Shown: positions 1 through 12,901 of the stretch, in pieces
How positions within the stretch are numbered: the first letter of the stretch is position 1
Layout: each line of letters starts with the position of its first letter
Source of the DNA: Eublepharis macularius
Taxonomy: Eukaryota > Chordata > Lepidosauria > Squamata > Eublepharidae
DNA length: 64,000 nucleotides
NCBI RefSeq assembly: GCF_028583425.1
Contig: NC_072801.1
Coordinates: forward strand, 63,317,766 to 63,381,765
Reading direction: 5' to 3'
Made by a program: the position numbers and the translations under genes
The notes under the pieces: generated by a model
Told to the model about the DNA's origin: nothing
Databases searched by the model: none
The model's input: the letters and a program-made list of their open reading frames with translations, nothing else

Positions 1-2385
1 TACCATGGGACCCGAATCTTGCTCTTCTACTACAGACCAGCACGGCTACCCACCTGGAACTAATCCCATGGAAAGAAAAAGGTTTGATATACGCGGCCTC
101 ACCAGCGGCTGCGTAATCAAATCAGAGTCTTATGTATTCTCGGGGATAGTATTCGTCGGACTTCCGAGTACAAGCTACGCAACAGTAGCAAATATGAGCT
201 TGCTAAAAAAATTAGGGGATAAACGTGTGAAGGAGGTGAAATGGGTATGTATACAAATGCTGGGGTGAGGAGAGAAAAAGAGGCCATGAATGGAAGTGAT
301 ATAGTGGAGCAAGGAAAATAAAATTGCCCAGTGTAAACATCGTATAGTGACAGACTTATACTAATAATAATAGAAAAGAGTCTGCTACTACAGACTAACA
401 CGGCTAATTCCTCTGGACAAATAATAATGGGGTGGCTAGACCCTTGCCAAAAAGAGAACAGCAAAACCATACACGCACACACACAGGCCAGTATACCAAA
501 AAATAGGACCTTGCAGATTAGCCAACATAAAGACTCTCCTTCCTAAAGCAGGCCTGATGAGATCTAATGATGCTTCGGGAGGCAGGGAATGTTGAGAGAG
601 AGGTGAAGAGAACTGGACCTTGCCCCAGCCCCTCAGAGTCTGGAAGGCCAGACTACCTCCCACTACCTGTAATGTCTTACAGACCCTCCTTTTTTGCATT
701 ATTATTGAAGTTTATATCCCATCACCAGCCGAAGGAGCTCTACCACAATTTCAACCTAATACAAGATCACACCTCGAAATCTTGATCCCTTCATTGCAGT
801 AATTAATAGGGATTTGAATATCTAATACAGGAACTTGCAATTAAAGGGCAGCAAAACCACCCTTATACAATTCTTTAATCCCTCCCTCCGTTGTAAATTC
901 CTCTTTGCTAACTACAATTAAACCGAGTGAAGAGTCCTGTATTAAGCAATAAGGGGTGGAAGCCACATAAAATTCTTGCCTTAGGTATTTTTCTATGACC
1001 TGACACCCCCTACCTACAATTTCACTCTAGTCATTCTAAGGAATGAAGGGTCCTTCAAATGCATGCCTTGCTGTGGGAGGGGAGAAGCCAAATTCGTGGC
1101 TCCAGGGGTCTTTTTCCCTTTACACCCTCTCCAGTTTCAGGTGCTACAGTACTCGAATCTTGCTCTTCCAGTTTCAGAATTGACCTTTCAAGGGGATACC
1201 CGATCCCCCCTTCTCCAGCTCCTCTGTCCTTTTCTGAAGGACACAGAGCTATTTCTGGATCTCCCCATTCCAGGAGGGTTGGGCTTAGCTGCACACAGCC
1301 AGGCATGGAGATGATTGTGCAAGAGAAATAAGTGGTGTGGCACTATTGGGGGCGGGGGGGCAGGGAGAGACGCGATAAGGAAACGCTAGTGGAATGGAGG
1401 AAAGGGAAACGAACTTTCAGAGATGGAGGGGAAACATAGAAAGCGGGATGCCTGAGATATCAGGAAGGAGATAATGCACCATTGCATGGGAAATTGAAAT
1501 CCATTGAAATCAATGCACTTCAACCCACCTGGAGAGATGTCAAGGGGTCAGAGTGCTAGTTGATAAGAGCACCAGCTAACGAAGCTGACATGACTTAGTT
1601 GCCTGACAGGATTCATTGGGGGGGGGGGAGAAGGGTGCTTTAAGAGGCCCCCATCACTGCAGCCTGTAAGCTCTCCCCACACCTGTAAACAGTGAAGCGA
1701 TGGGGCAAAGATGTCAGAGATAGTTAGAAGATAATGCTGAGAATCCACACTCAAACAAGCCAGCTGTAAAAATGTCTCCAAGCCTTAAACTAACTCAGTC
1801 ACAGCATCTGCCCCATTTTGAATCCCATCCAGAGCTTAGTTCCAGCCAGGGCTTTCCCCAGAATTTGTTTCCACTGGGTTCTGCTTCAGTGAAATCCTAA
1901 CCAAGAGTGCATCTGAACATGAGCTGAATGCCTTTGCTCGCTGCTGATGAATCAGATGACCCACCAGTTTCCTTAATTGTGGGGGAGGGGGACTGGAACT
2001 AGAGGGCATGACTTGGGTGAAGCCAAACCTTCCCTCCAGTGAGAAATTAAGCGCTAATTTCTATCTGCCTTCCTGAGCCACTAGTCACCCTTGATTTAAA
2101 GGAAGTTCAGAAAGAACCACTTAAAGCAGACACTTTTAATTAACTTGCTGTGTTTTATAATCAGGGCGGTTAAAGAGTGGCCAGAGAGTAGCTCCCCCTC
2201 CACGCTCATTTTCTTAATGCGTGTTTATAAAAAGTATGCGTTGTAATCTACATTAGGAACTTTAAATAGAAAACCAAGGCAGATGAATTCATTCATGCAA
2301 GCCAAATATTAGAAGTACATGTATGAGGTGGATGCTAGCATGGAGGGACATCTCTCCAGAAGGTGGGGGGGAGGCAGTTCCTCTT

Positions 2386-2402
2386 TGTGTGTGTGTGTGT
2401 GT
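2386..2402. repeat. GT microsatellite
   Basis: About eight GT units in a row. Confidence 0.9.
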
Positions 2403-4184
2403 AAGCAGCAAATGGAACAGAAGCTGAACTAGTCCCAGCATTGGCAGAGAGGCAAACTGGATTATATAACACCCTAACTGCTGGGAAGTGAGAGGCCAGC
2501 TACTAGTTGATTGATGACGGGAGAGAAAGGCCAGCCACCTGCGAGGTCAGGGTGACATAGGGTTACAAAGTTGTCTTTGCCTGGTCCCCCAAATCGCAGC
2601 CAGAGCCCTCCCAGCCCAGTTCCTAAAAATCCAAACAGGGCTTCTCTTGGCTTGATTACGGTAACCGCTGAGTCACTGGTCTCTGTGCAGGAAAGCACGT
2701 AGCAACCCGGCAGGGGGCTGGGAGGGAAGCCCTCTTTTTTCCTCACTGGGACCCCCCCTTTTTTTTTGACAAGCAAATCAGGCTATTTGGAGGCTGCCCT
2801 ATCAGAACCAAACGTAGTGGAGGCTAGAAAGGTCACCATCCGTTTCACATTCCCCTATTCCCTTTCTTCATTCACAAGTCCCACCCCCTATCCATCCAGG
2901 ACCCTACAAAAATTAATCAGTCTGTCTTGATCTTGCATTTAAAGTTCCTAACACAGATTAGAGTCACTGCTCTACTGTTATTAACTTACTCTCTCCTCTT
3001 CCCTTAGCTCCCCCACACCTTCATCAAATAAAGTCACCCTTTCTGTTCCCCCTCCCAGCTTTGCTGTCTTGAATGACAACCTGCTATGCAGCTATAAAGA
3101 GGGCAATCTACCCCCTCACTCTGTTGGGCGTGGGGAAAATCACCACCACTTGAATTCTCCAAACTCATCTGTTAAAATGGGGGAGGAGCAGCCTAGGCAC
3201 ATAGCTGCTTATTCTGCAGGGCCCATAACTCACCCCTTTCCTCCTGGGCACAATCATCTCAGTTTACTCTGCACCACCTCTCCCATCCCCCCCCAATCCT
3301 GCAAAGCTCACACTGCTTTGAGCAATCTTCAAATATCAAACCTCCCCCCCCCCATTATAAAATTACTAGCCCCACAATTTAACAAAACGGGAGAAACAGA
3401 CAAGGTTCAGATTGCTGGTTTGTTTTACTGGCAGCATTCCTGGTGCATCTTTTACAAGCTGCCTGCCAGGCAGAATCTCCTGATGTGAAGCTTTCCCCCC
3501 ATCACTTCATCTCCATACTAGGAAAAGCTTTATCATGATCATTGTTAAAGGCATGACAGCCACCCTCCCCCAACAAGCTGGCAACTTTAACTGTAGAGCA
3601 GGAGGAAAGCAGCCAACGCGAGGAGATGAAATACTCCTATGTCCTGCACTACACTACCACCACTTGGTGAAATGTACAGAATCAAAGCAGACCCACCCCC
3701 AAAAAGCAACTGCAATCCACAGTGAGCTGATGCTTAGTAAACAGAAAAGAGCACGCTTCGGATCCAGTAGCACCTTAAAGACCAACTAGATTTCCTGAAA
3801 CTAGACAGAAAAAGGTACAGCCCCTGCTATCAAGGGTCCTATTTTAGAAGTGTTCACTAGTGATATTACAATAAATTATTTTGGAAGGTCAAAATATCTC
3901 TATTGCAGAATGCAAAGCAGGAGGCCATTTTTTTTTAAAAAAATCACACAATATACATTCTGTTCAAAGGGAGACTAACATTCCAGTTAAATATGTGGAT
4001 GCTGTAGTCAGTGGTTACATTTTCTGCTTAGGAAAACTGCCTTGCATGGAAAAAACAGGGTGGGAGACAGGGAGACACCTGAAGGAGCAGCGAAGGTGAG
4101 TCATAGTTTTGACAGGACAAAAAAAATCAGAAGCTCTCTCTGTCACACACATACACAAGCATCAAAGCCTAGAGCGGACAGATT

Positions 4185-4325
4185 GGGCAAGCAATAGCGG
4201 AAGGATTGAGACAGCAACCCACTTTCTGCTCCTATGCCCCAGATACCAGGGGATTAGGAGAACATTATTTCCTCTAATAACCAGCAACTGCATAAGACTT
4301 TTTGCAAGTCATGATAGGGGTTAGA
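4185..4325 (+). repeat. LINE fragment, probable C-terminal reverse-transcriptase ORF remnant
   Basis: The plus-strand translation contains ETATHFLLLCPRYQGIRR, which resembles the H-x-x-x-C-P-x-Y-x-x-x-R motif at the C-terminal end of several non-LTR retrotransposon polyproteins. The surrounding frame is short and ends at 4324. The exact LINE clade is not resolved. Confidence 0.5.
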
Positions 4326-4897
4326 GGAAACAGCTGTGATGGATAGGGAAGGGGAAGGTTCAGTAGCTCCCATCTTCTCCTGAACGGGGAAGCCAGAACT
4401 CTTGGCAGGAATAAAGGATAGCTGTTTCAGGCCTTACCAAATACGAAGGGAAGAAAAAGCAAGGAGGGAGGGGAATGGGCACCAATGTTTGCCTTAAAAC
4501 CCTTTAAAATGGCACCCTCAGAGAAGGGGAAGACAGCAAGACAGGCTTTTAAAGGGAAGGTCTATTTGCAATGCATTCAGACTAGCACAGAGAAGCATGC
4601 TTTTTTATAATCTTTTGTAATCAGCCCCAGCACCCCATTTCCTTAGTGAACCCCTCCATGTTCCCCTTATCTGTAGACAATTCCTCAGATCCTTCTGCTT
4701 CTCCTTGTCAGCTCTTTCAGTATTGATAGGCCCTCTTCAAACCAGATCTGCCAGTCTCGAAAGTGGATTTCCAAAACCATCCCAACCCCACCCGCGCCTC
4801 CAGCTCCTGCATACCGTGGATGTAGCGGGGGCTCTGGCAGACACGGCGGCTCCGGAGGGTGCTGGGTGACTGGCAGAAGCTAAGGCAGTGGCCGGGC

Positions 4898-4904
4898 TAT
4901 AAAA
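4898..4904 (+). promoter_or_regulatory. Isolated TATA-like box in a GC-rich patch
   Basis: TATAAAA sits inside a GC-rich stretch (4790-4935) on the plus strand. No recognisable exon follows, so a promoter role is only a possibility. Confidence 0.2.
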
Positions 4905-5402
4905 ACGGGCCGGTGGGTGGGAGGGGCACCACTAACCTTCTCTCTAACCCCTGGCCTTTTGCAGGGCAGGCTAAATTTGGGCCTCTGGATCTGGGAATGT
5001 GAAACATGAGGCACTTGACATTCCCTGCAGAGCAAGGAACAGCTACGATCACGGGGCTAAGGGCTGAGAGTGTTGAGGGACTCCCCCAACCCCAAATGTG
5101 GCTCGATCCCAACCACGTTTGTTGCCGCTTCAGTTTGTCCCATCTCAGCCTGCAGTCCAGTGTATCAACCCTTTGTGACTGCCAGCATGAAGACACAAGG
5201 CTGCCACAAGCTGTTATTCCCCGGCCAATAGGAAGGCCACATGAGGCTACTTTACCCCCACCCTCCATCTCCAAGTCCCTTGAGGTGCCTTCAGTACTCT
5301 CTTGAAAGGGATCCAAAGGATTTCAATTTCTGCCCCAGGATCTCAAGTCTCCCAGTGCCATCTGCTGTCCCCCACAGGGAACTGCAACTCAACTCCAAAA
5401 GA

Positions 5403-5515
5403 GCGTTTCAGGTGGGTAGCCATGTTGGTCTGCAGTAGAAGAGCAAGATTCTGGCCCAGTTCAGCTTTGACTCTCAAAAGCTCATACTCTGGAAATCTAG
5501 TTGGTCTTTTAGATG
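5403..5515 (+). repeat. Copy of the squamate fold-back interspersed repeat
   Basis: Contains the head GGTAGCCATGTTGGTCTGCA followed by AGTAGAAGAGCAAGATTC and a tail where a stretch related to the pairing arm (CTAGTTGGTCTTTTAGATGC) appears. The same head recurs near 45688, 47765 and 48108, so it is an interspersed family. I cannot name it. Confidence 0.7.
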
Positions 5516-5516
5516 C

Positions 5517-5815
5517 TAAAGGTAAAAAAGGTAAAGGTGCAAGCACCGAGTCATTACTGACCCACGGGGGGACATCACATCGCAATGTTTTCTTGGCAGA
5601 CTTTTTACAGCACGGTTTGCAATTGCCTTCCCTAGTCATCTACACTTTACCCCCAGGGAACTGGGTACTTATTTTACTGACCTGGGAAGGATGGAAGGCT
5701 GAGTCAACCTTGAATTGGCTACCTGAACCTGGCTTCTGCCAGGATCGAACTCAGGTCGTGAGCAGAGCTTGGGCTGCAGTACTGCCGCTTACCGCTCTGC
5801 ACCACATCTTCCTTG
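5517..5815 (-). repeat. tRNA-derived SINE (Sauria-type)
   Basis: Read on the minus strand this begins with a tRNA-like head (GTGGTGCAGAGCGGTAAGC, then a B-box-like GTTCGATCC) and continues into a body containing the widely seen squamate segments CGAGTCATTACTGACCCA and CTGGGTACTTATTTTACTGA (plus-strand spelling). It is nearly full length. Confidence 0.75.
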
Positions 5816-5990
5816 GCTCCAAAAGACTTTCGGGCATCAGTCATCGACGTGCAATTGGGAAAAATAAAAGGAATGTCTTTGGAGGGCAGAACTTGGCTTC
5901 ATCAAGCACAGATTCTTGAAATCTGGGGCCTGGAGAGTTGAGGCAGATTTGGAGATTAGAACTTTGAACCACATATGTGCAATTCATTGA

Positions 5991-6010
5991 GTGTGTGTGT
6001 GTGTGTGTGT
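5991..6010. repeat. GT microsatellite
   Basis: Ten GT units. Confidence 0.9.
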
Positions 6011-7147
6011 ACCAATTAGACTGCAGCTGGAATCAGAATCCAACTGTTTTTGTACAGGCATCATACCTGCAGGAGGCGAGCACCAGCCCCAACATTCTTC
6101 TGATAAAAAGGTATTCTCATTTTACAGTACATAAAAGCAGCGCCTCAGGGTGAAGCACGGAACGAGTACCAGCACGACCAGAATGCTTTCCTGGAGGCGG
6201 GTGGAGTCAAAAACTGCAGAATTTTAAGACAACCTGCATTTTCTTGTTGCCTAGAAAGTATAACTTGTTTATACATCTACAAGCTGGGGGCTCAAAAGGA
6301 CTGAGAGCAGGGATAAATAATGGGGCAACTTCCCCACTACGGAAATCTCCTCCCCCTAGGATGGTAGGAGTTTGAACAGGCTACTTTCCACATCTCTTCC
6401 CTCCCCCACTGCTGGCAATATTCCATGTCTTTAGAGCATATTCAGTTTTCATCAGGTCATTGGGAAGTGTCTTTTTAAATCAGTAAAGTCATATTTCTCT
6501 GTATACCTGAGGACTCCCTTCCCAAGTAAGGCCTACCACGTGGTTCCAAACGTTGTATGTTAAACATCACCATCTCTTGCTGAACTGTCCTTATAATTTT
6601 ATACATAAAATAATATATGCCTGTGCCTTTGTCATCAATATACTTACAACACGGTTGTATTCAAACGTGCCTAATTTCACTGTGCCATTCAAATGTATCC
6701 TTTAAATAGCACAATACTGGAAACTCTGAAATACTGATTATACTAACAAGTGTTGTTAGATAACGTTATCAAAATCGGGTTTCTACTAGCCAAAGAGAAA
6801 CAGTTGGATAGGAAGATTCAGGAAAACCAACACCGAATAATGTGGTTTACCTGTTCCACAGACGCTGCTGGCATAACATGGAAAATGAAAAAGGACTCCC
6901 ACAAAATGCAGAAACATCACTGAGCTTACAGGTGGAAACCAAGAAGGCCAAAAGAGGCATTGGAAATAACGGCATTAGTCTCCCTTCTGCCTTCAGCAAC
7001 AGGCTTGGATCCAGTTTACTATGGCAACGTTCTAGGCCTGAATTATGATGCTGGTTACCGTAGCAACACTGCCACTCTTCTCCCACATTCACCCTTTGCC
7101 CTCTTCCCCAGGAGTAAATATCGGCACAGAATAGTTAGCAGGAAACT

Positions 7148-7153
7148 TTTAAT
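7148..7153 (-). terminator. Possible polyadenylation signal (ATTAAA) of the CRK-like gene
   Basis: ATTAAA on the minus strand about 580 bases past the stop codon of the CRK-like gene. It is the first convincing variant signal seen downstream, but single hexamers are common by chance. Confidence 0.25.
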
Positions 7154-7732
7154 TAACAAGGCAGTTTGGAACAAACAAGTGGGGTGGGAATCCCGTCCTC
7201 CACCAAAGCCAAGCACGTCCTCTGTCCCATGCGAGCAAAGTCAACAACAACAACAAAAAATACACAAAGAAGTAAAGAGGTCAACAACCAAAGCCCAAAG
7301 GGCAGCAGTAAAGGCTCAGAGCTTATGTGGGGGGCAGGGTTGTCATAGGATTTTGAACTGCAAGATTCAAGGGCACATAACCAAGTTTCAAACCACAAGG
7401 CCAAAGGGTCAGTATTCCTAATGAACAACTATGAAGGAGTCCATAAAAGGTAAACGTTCAGAAGGTCAACTACCACAGCATTTAAGAACAGTCAGTCAAG
7501 GAGCAATCTTTATAAGACAAGGAGTTCAAGGTGGTAGAAGCAGTCAGTATCCAAGCATTTGAGCATCAATGAATCAATGCTCCATAACATCCAAAAGGGA
7601 AGGTCAAAATTCAAGGTTTTGTATAAGGAAGTATGGTTTTCAAGATGACCAGAAGCTCACAGGTGTGGGTCAGAGTCTAGGAGTTGTCACCTCCACAGGG
7701 GAAATCAAAAGTTCCACAGTTACACCAAACGC

Positions 7733-9494
<1,762 letters not shown>

Positions 9495-9599
9495 CTAGTG
9501 TTCAGGCGTAGGTTTTATGAACAAGAAAATCAGCCTGTTGAATATTTAGAGCCCGACTTCCATTTAGCAGGGATTGATTCCCTCAAATTCCACACAACT

Positions 9600-12500
9600 A
9601 TTAAATAATCCAGCCCCCACTCCCCAGAACACAGTAACTCCTTGGTATTGTATAACTCCACCCAAGATTTCTTACATCCCCAAAGTAACCAGAATGCCTC
9701 CCCCAATAATTACAGTATGTTTCCAAACTTGAAAGAAACCTCTAAGGAACACAAATAAAACTTCAACAGTCCAAAATGAACCTGTTGAGATTAATGGGGT
9801 GTCACACAAAATAATGTAGTCCCAAAGTTCTTCTCCATCTCCAATTTAATACAAAACTTCCAGAATTATAGCACAGCTTTCCGTCAACTAAACAGATACT
9901 CAAAGACAAATTCTGGCAAGTAACCTTCAATATTACTCCATGGACTATCCACTGGGGAATAAGTACAGCTTTTTAAATCCTCTGGCACCCGGAAGTTCCT
10001 ACAATATTAAGGGGTGCATCTGGTGAATTAAGTTCGTACACACCCATTCATTTAATGAGGAAATCCCAGCAAAGTGATATCAGGCCAGTTCTCATCTCCA
10101 CTGAGAAAATCACCACCTTCAAAATGGGATGGAGTAGTGTATTTTTTAAGTGAAGGTTTGGGGGAGTTATCCCTCTCACAGCCTAACGTTTCCCAAATGC
10201 CAAAGCACACAGACCCATGAAATTAACAGAATAGCTTTTACAGAATTATAAAGCCCTAAAATTATACACACACCAATTCACAGGTATATGCCCTAAAAGG
10301 AATTCATATTCCAACAGAGAATCCAATCCACAAAATAATCAATGGGCCCTCTAGAAATAGCCAACCTCCCCAAATGCTGATCATCCAACACACACCAAGC
10401 CACCCAAATCTTATCCCCAACTGCCCAGCCAGGATCTCTTCCACCCCAAAGCAAAACACCACCCCTTAAAATAATGCAACCCTTTGCCCCATTACATCTC
10501 CCACTCCACTGCCCCAGTATCTTCACAGAACACCCCGATACTGCATTGCAGCCCCTTCAACTCTTCTCAGCAACCTTTTCCCTTAATGCACCCAGCACAT
10601 CAGCCGTGCACCCTACAAATGCTCTTCAGTGTGCCACTCTGCAACAGCGCCACAATAAAGCCTCTTCCCTCTAGTTTGCACATGTCCTTCCTTTATACCG
10701 TCGCTTCTCCCAGGAAAACTCAACGATTTCCAGCTCCCCCTTCTGCAACCTATTAAGCCCCCACTCCCCACTCAGAGGACCCAGGCATCCTAGCTCCCAT
10801 TTCTACCTCTCGAGCCCATCAAACTCCAAGAATTCCAGCTGCCACCCAGCCAGCCTCCCCTCCCCTCGCTCAAATCTCTACCCGCAACCCTGGCTGCAGC
10901 CACAGAAGGGCTGATGGGAAAGTGACGCACCCCCCTCTCTTTCATCCTGAGATGGGTAGCCATCTTGGGGCTTGGCAAAAATGGCCTTGAAGCCACACTG
11001 AAGGGAATGCCATCATCTTGCCTATGGGCGTGCTCACCCAGTTCCAAGATGGAGGCGGCTTTCTAATTCTCAGGGTTCCGGTGCTGCAAAGCAGAATGTT
11101 CAGTGATTCGAGCAGTTATCCAGTGTAATATTTAAAAGCTGTTTCTTAGGATAACCATGGGAAAAAAACACTGAGCCTCACCTTACAACGTTGTGTTACT
11201 AGTGCTCTCCCTTTAGGACAAAAACAAGGTTCATTTTTCATTTGTATATGCTTATCTACTTATTCAAATCTGGAAAGGTTTCTCCAGTTACCTTCAAGAT
11301 TATCATCTTTCCCTGCCAAGTTGCCTTTTCCCCATTACCTGCAGGCACAGCAAAAGACCAGTTCGAAGTCACTCTCCTAACATCCTAGGGTTTTTAATTG
11401 AAGGTATGGTTTCATTTTGATCAATGCTTTACAGAAGCAGAGGGAGATACGGAGCTAAAGAGCAACCTTAAACCATTGTAACCCATACACCTATTTCTGC
11501 GTTATTTGGAACACTTTAGGAAAATGGTCAGCAAGGTTAGGACTCCACCCACCCTCCATGTTAAATAAGAATGTGTAGACTTCACCATCAGCTTGCCTCC
11601 TGTTGGCACAATAATCGAATCAGAATGATAACACTGAAGTGGTAAAATGGGCTATACCATTTCAGGCTGTAGGTGAGGAGAATTACATTTTTAATGCCCC
11701 CTTCATGCAAAAAAAAAAAAAAAAAAGTCTATCAGGGAGACAGGTTCTTGTTTGTTTGTCTCAACTTTTAGACCACCTGCCCCACAAGCGGGCTCAGGGT
11801 GAGTCACAAGAAGCATAAAACAATAGGTATAAGTACATTTACAGCAATAAAACCAATAAATGCTACACCATCATACAGCATAAACTAGTTTCCCAAAAAC
11901 TGCAGCTCATTCTGTTCATCCCTGCCAGAACAGTGCAGAAGAGGAGGTCTCGGCTAGCCCTTTGCATACCATGCTTGTTTTCTCACTTACAGGTAATTAT
12001 TAATGTAACAGAACTTTTTTAAAAAAAGAGCAACCTCTCACCTGTGTTCTGTTGCAGTGCAGTCCTCTCCTCCATCTCAGCCCTCTTACTGCTTCACAGG
12101 GCTGCCTATGAAAACCAGGCCTGAGCGTGCCAGTGCCAGTGAACATGCTTTTCTTGGGCTTTTGTCACCCAAAAGCTTAGCCTAAAGCCACACGTATAGG
12201 CTGTATTAGATCACCCTGGGTAGGGCCATCATAGGATGTGATGACCATAGCTGTGATCTTGTAATTCAGTTTGTACAGTAGCTACATAAGTATGTGGCTT
12301 TCCCCTTGCATTTGCACTTGTGTTCTGCACATTTACTTGTTGCTCTCTGCACGCCCCCCGTTGTTCATATGCCATCCCCATTCCTGATTCCTGCCAGGTC
12401 TTCTTCCCTTTCACTAACCACATGCCTTTGCATATTGGAAGACAGCTGATCTCCCTCCCCACCTTTTCAGGCCATTGGTTTTCATGCAGACCAGCTTGCA

Positions 12501-12640
12501 ACTCTACTATTCTTATCACCTTCCTCCCAGCCCAAAATATAGTGAAGAGAGAAAAATAATTTGAACAGCTTTCCATTAATTCAGACACCAAATTCTATCC
12601 AATACCCTCACTTTCCGTTCACATTAAAGACAGACACAGA
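9600..12640. other. Spacer between CRK-like gene and Cys-rich gene
   Basis: Includes the 5' intron of the CRK-like gene and its putative promoter near 11.04 kb. A LINE/SINE tail-like fragment lies around 11755-11890 (CCACCTGCCCCACAAGCGGG, then AATAAA-rich sequence), with a poly-A run at 11707-11726. No other coding sequence is supported. Confidence 0.5.
11038..11090 (-). promoter_or_regulatory. Candidate 5' noncoding exon and promoter of the CRK-like gene
   Basis: On the minus strand a strong donor (ACTGG then gtgagc, gt side at 11037) follows a GC-rich stretch carrying GCCTCCATCTTGG, which resembles a YY1 initiator site. It lies 1.6 kb upstream of the first coding exon of the CRK-like gene. 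The transcription start and the splice to the coding exon are inferred. Confidence 0.35.
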
Positions 12641-12656
12641 AGAATATATAATTCAT

Positions 12657-12662
12657 TTTATT
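12657..12662 (-). terminator. Polyadenylation signal (AATAAA) of the Cys-rich gene
   Basis: AATAAA on the minus strand, 240 bases after the stop codon of the Cys-rich membrane protein gene, within a T-rich (minus A-rich) stretch. Confidence 0.5.
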
Positions 12663-12901
12663 TTTTAAAAAAAATGCAGAAGCTTTTATAAAAACAATAA
12701 TCACAAAGACACAATACAAAAAACAAAACGCATTGGGGGGGGGGGGAAGAACAGGAAGAACTTTCAAATCTCTCTTGGTTCTGAAGACCTCTTTTTGCCA
12801 GGCAGGCAAGTCCCTCTTTTATGGTCTACTATGAGAACAGACACCTCCCATGCTTCTAAATCATGGACATAATTTCCTGTAGTTTTCAGATCTGGAGCCC
12901 C

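Larger units (their letters stand above)
1..7140. other. Left spacer without a supported gene
   Basis: No open frame here resembles a known protein or joins into a plausible spliced gene. It holds small repeats: fragments of the fold-back family near 20-62, 370-415 and 3768-3805, a LINE fragment near 4185-4325, a tRNA-type SINE at 5517-5815, GT microsatellites, and a TATA-like box at 4898. The rest is unremarkable, moderately GC-balanced sequence. Confidence 0.5.

Noticed and set aside
4897-5316. A 139-codon minus-strand frame and a 99-codon plus-strand frame
   Set aside because: No recognisable domain, no splice context and overlapping frames on both strands. The nearby TATA-like box is not enough.
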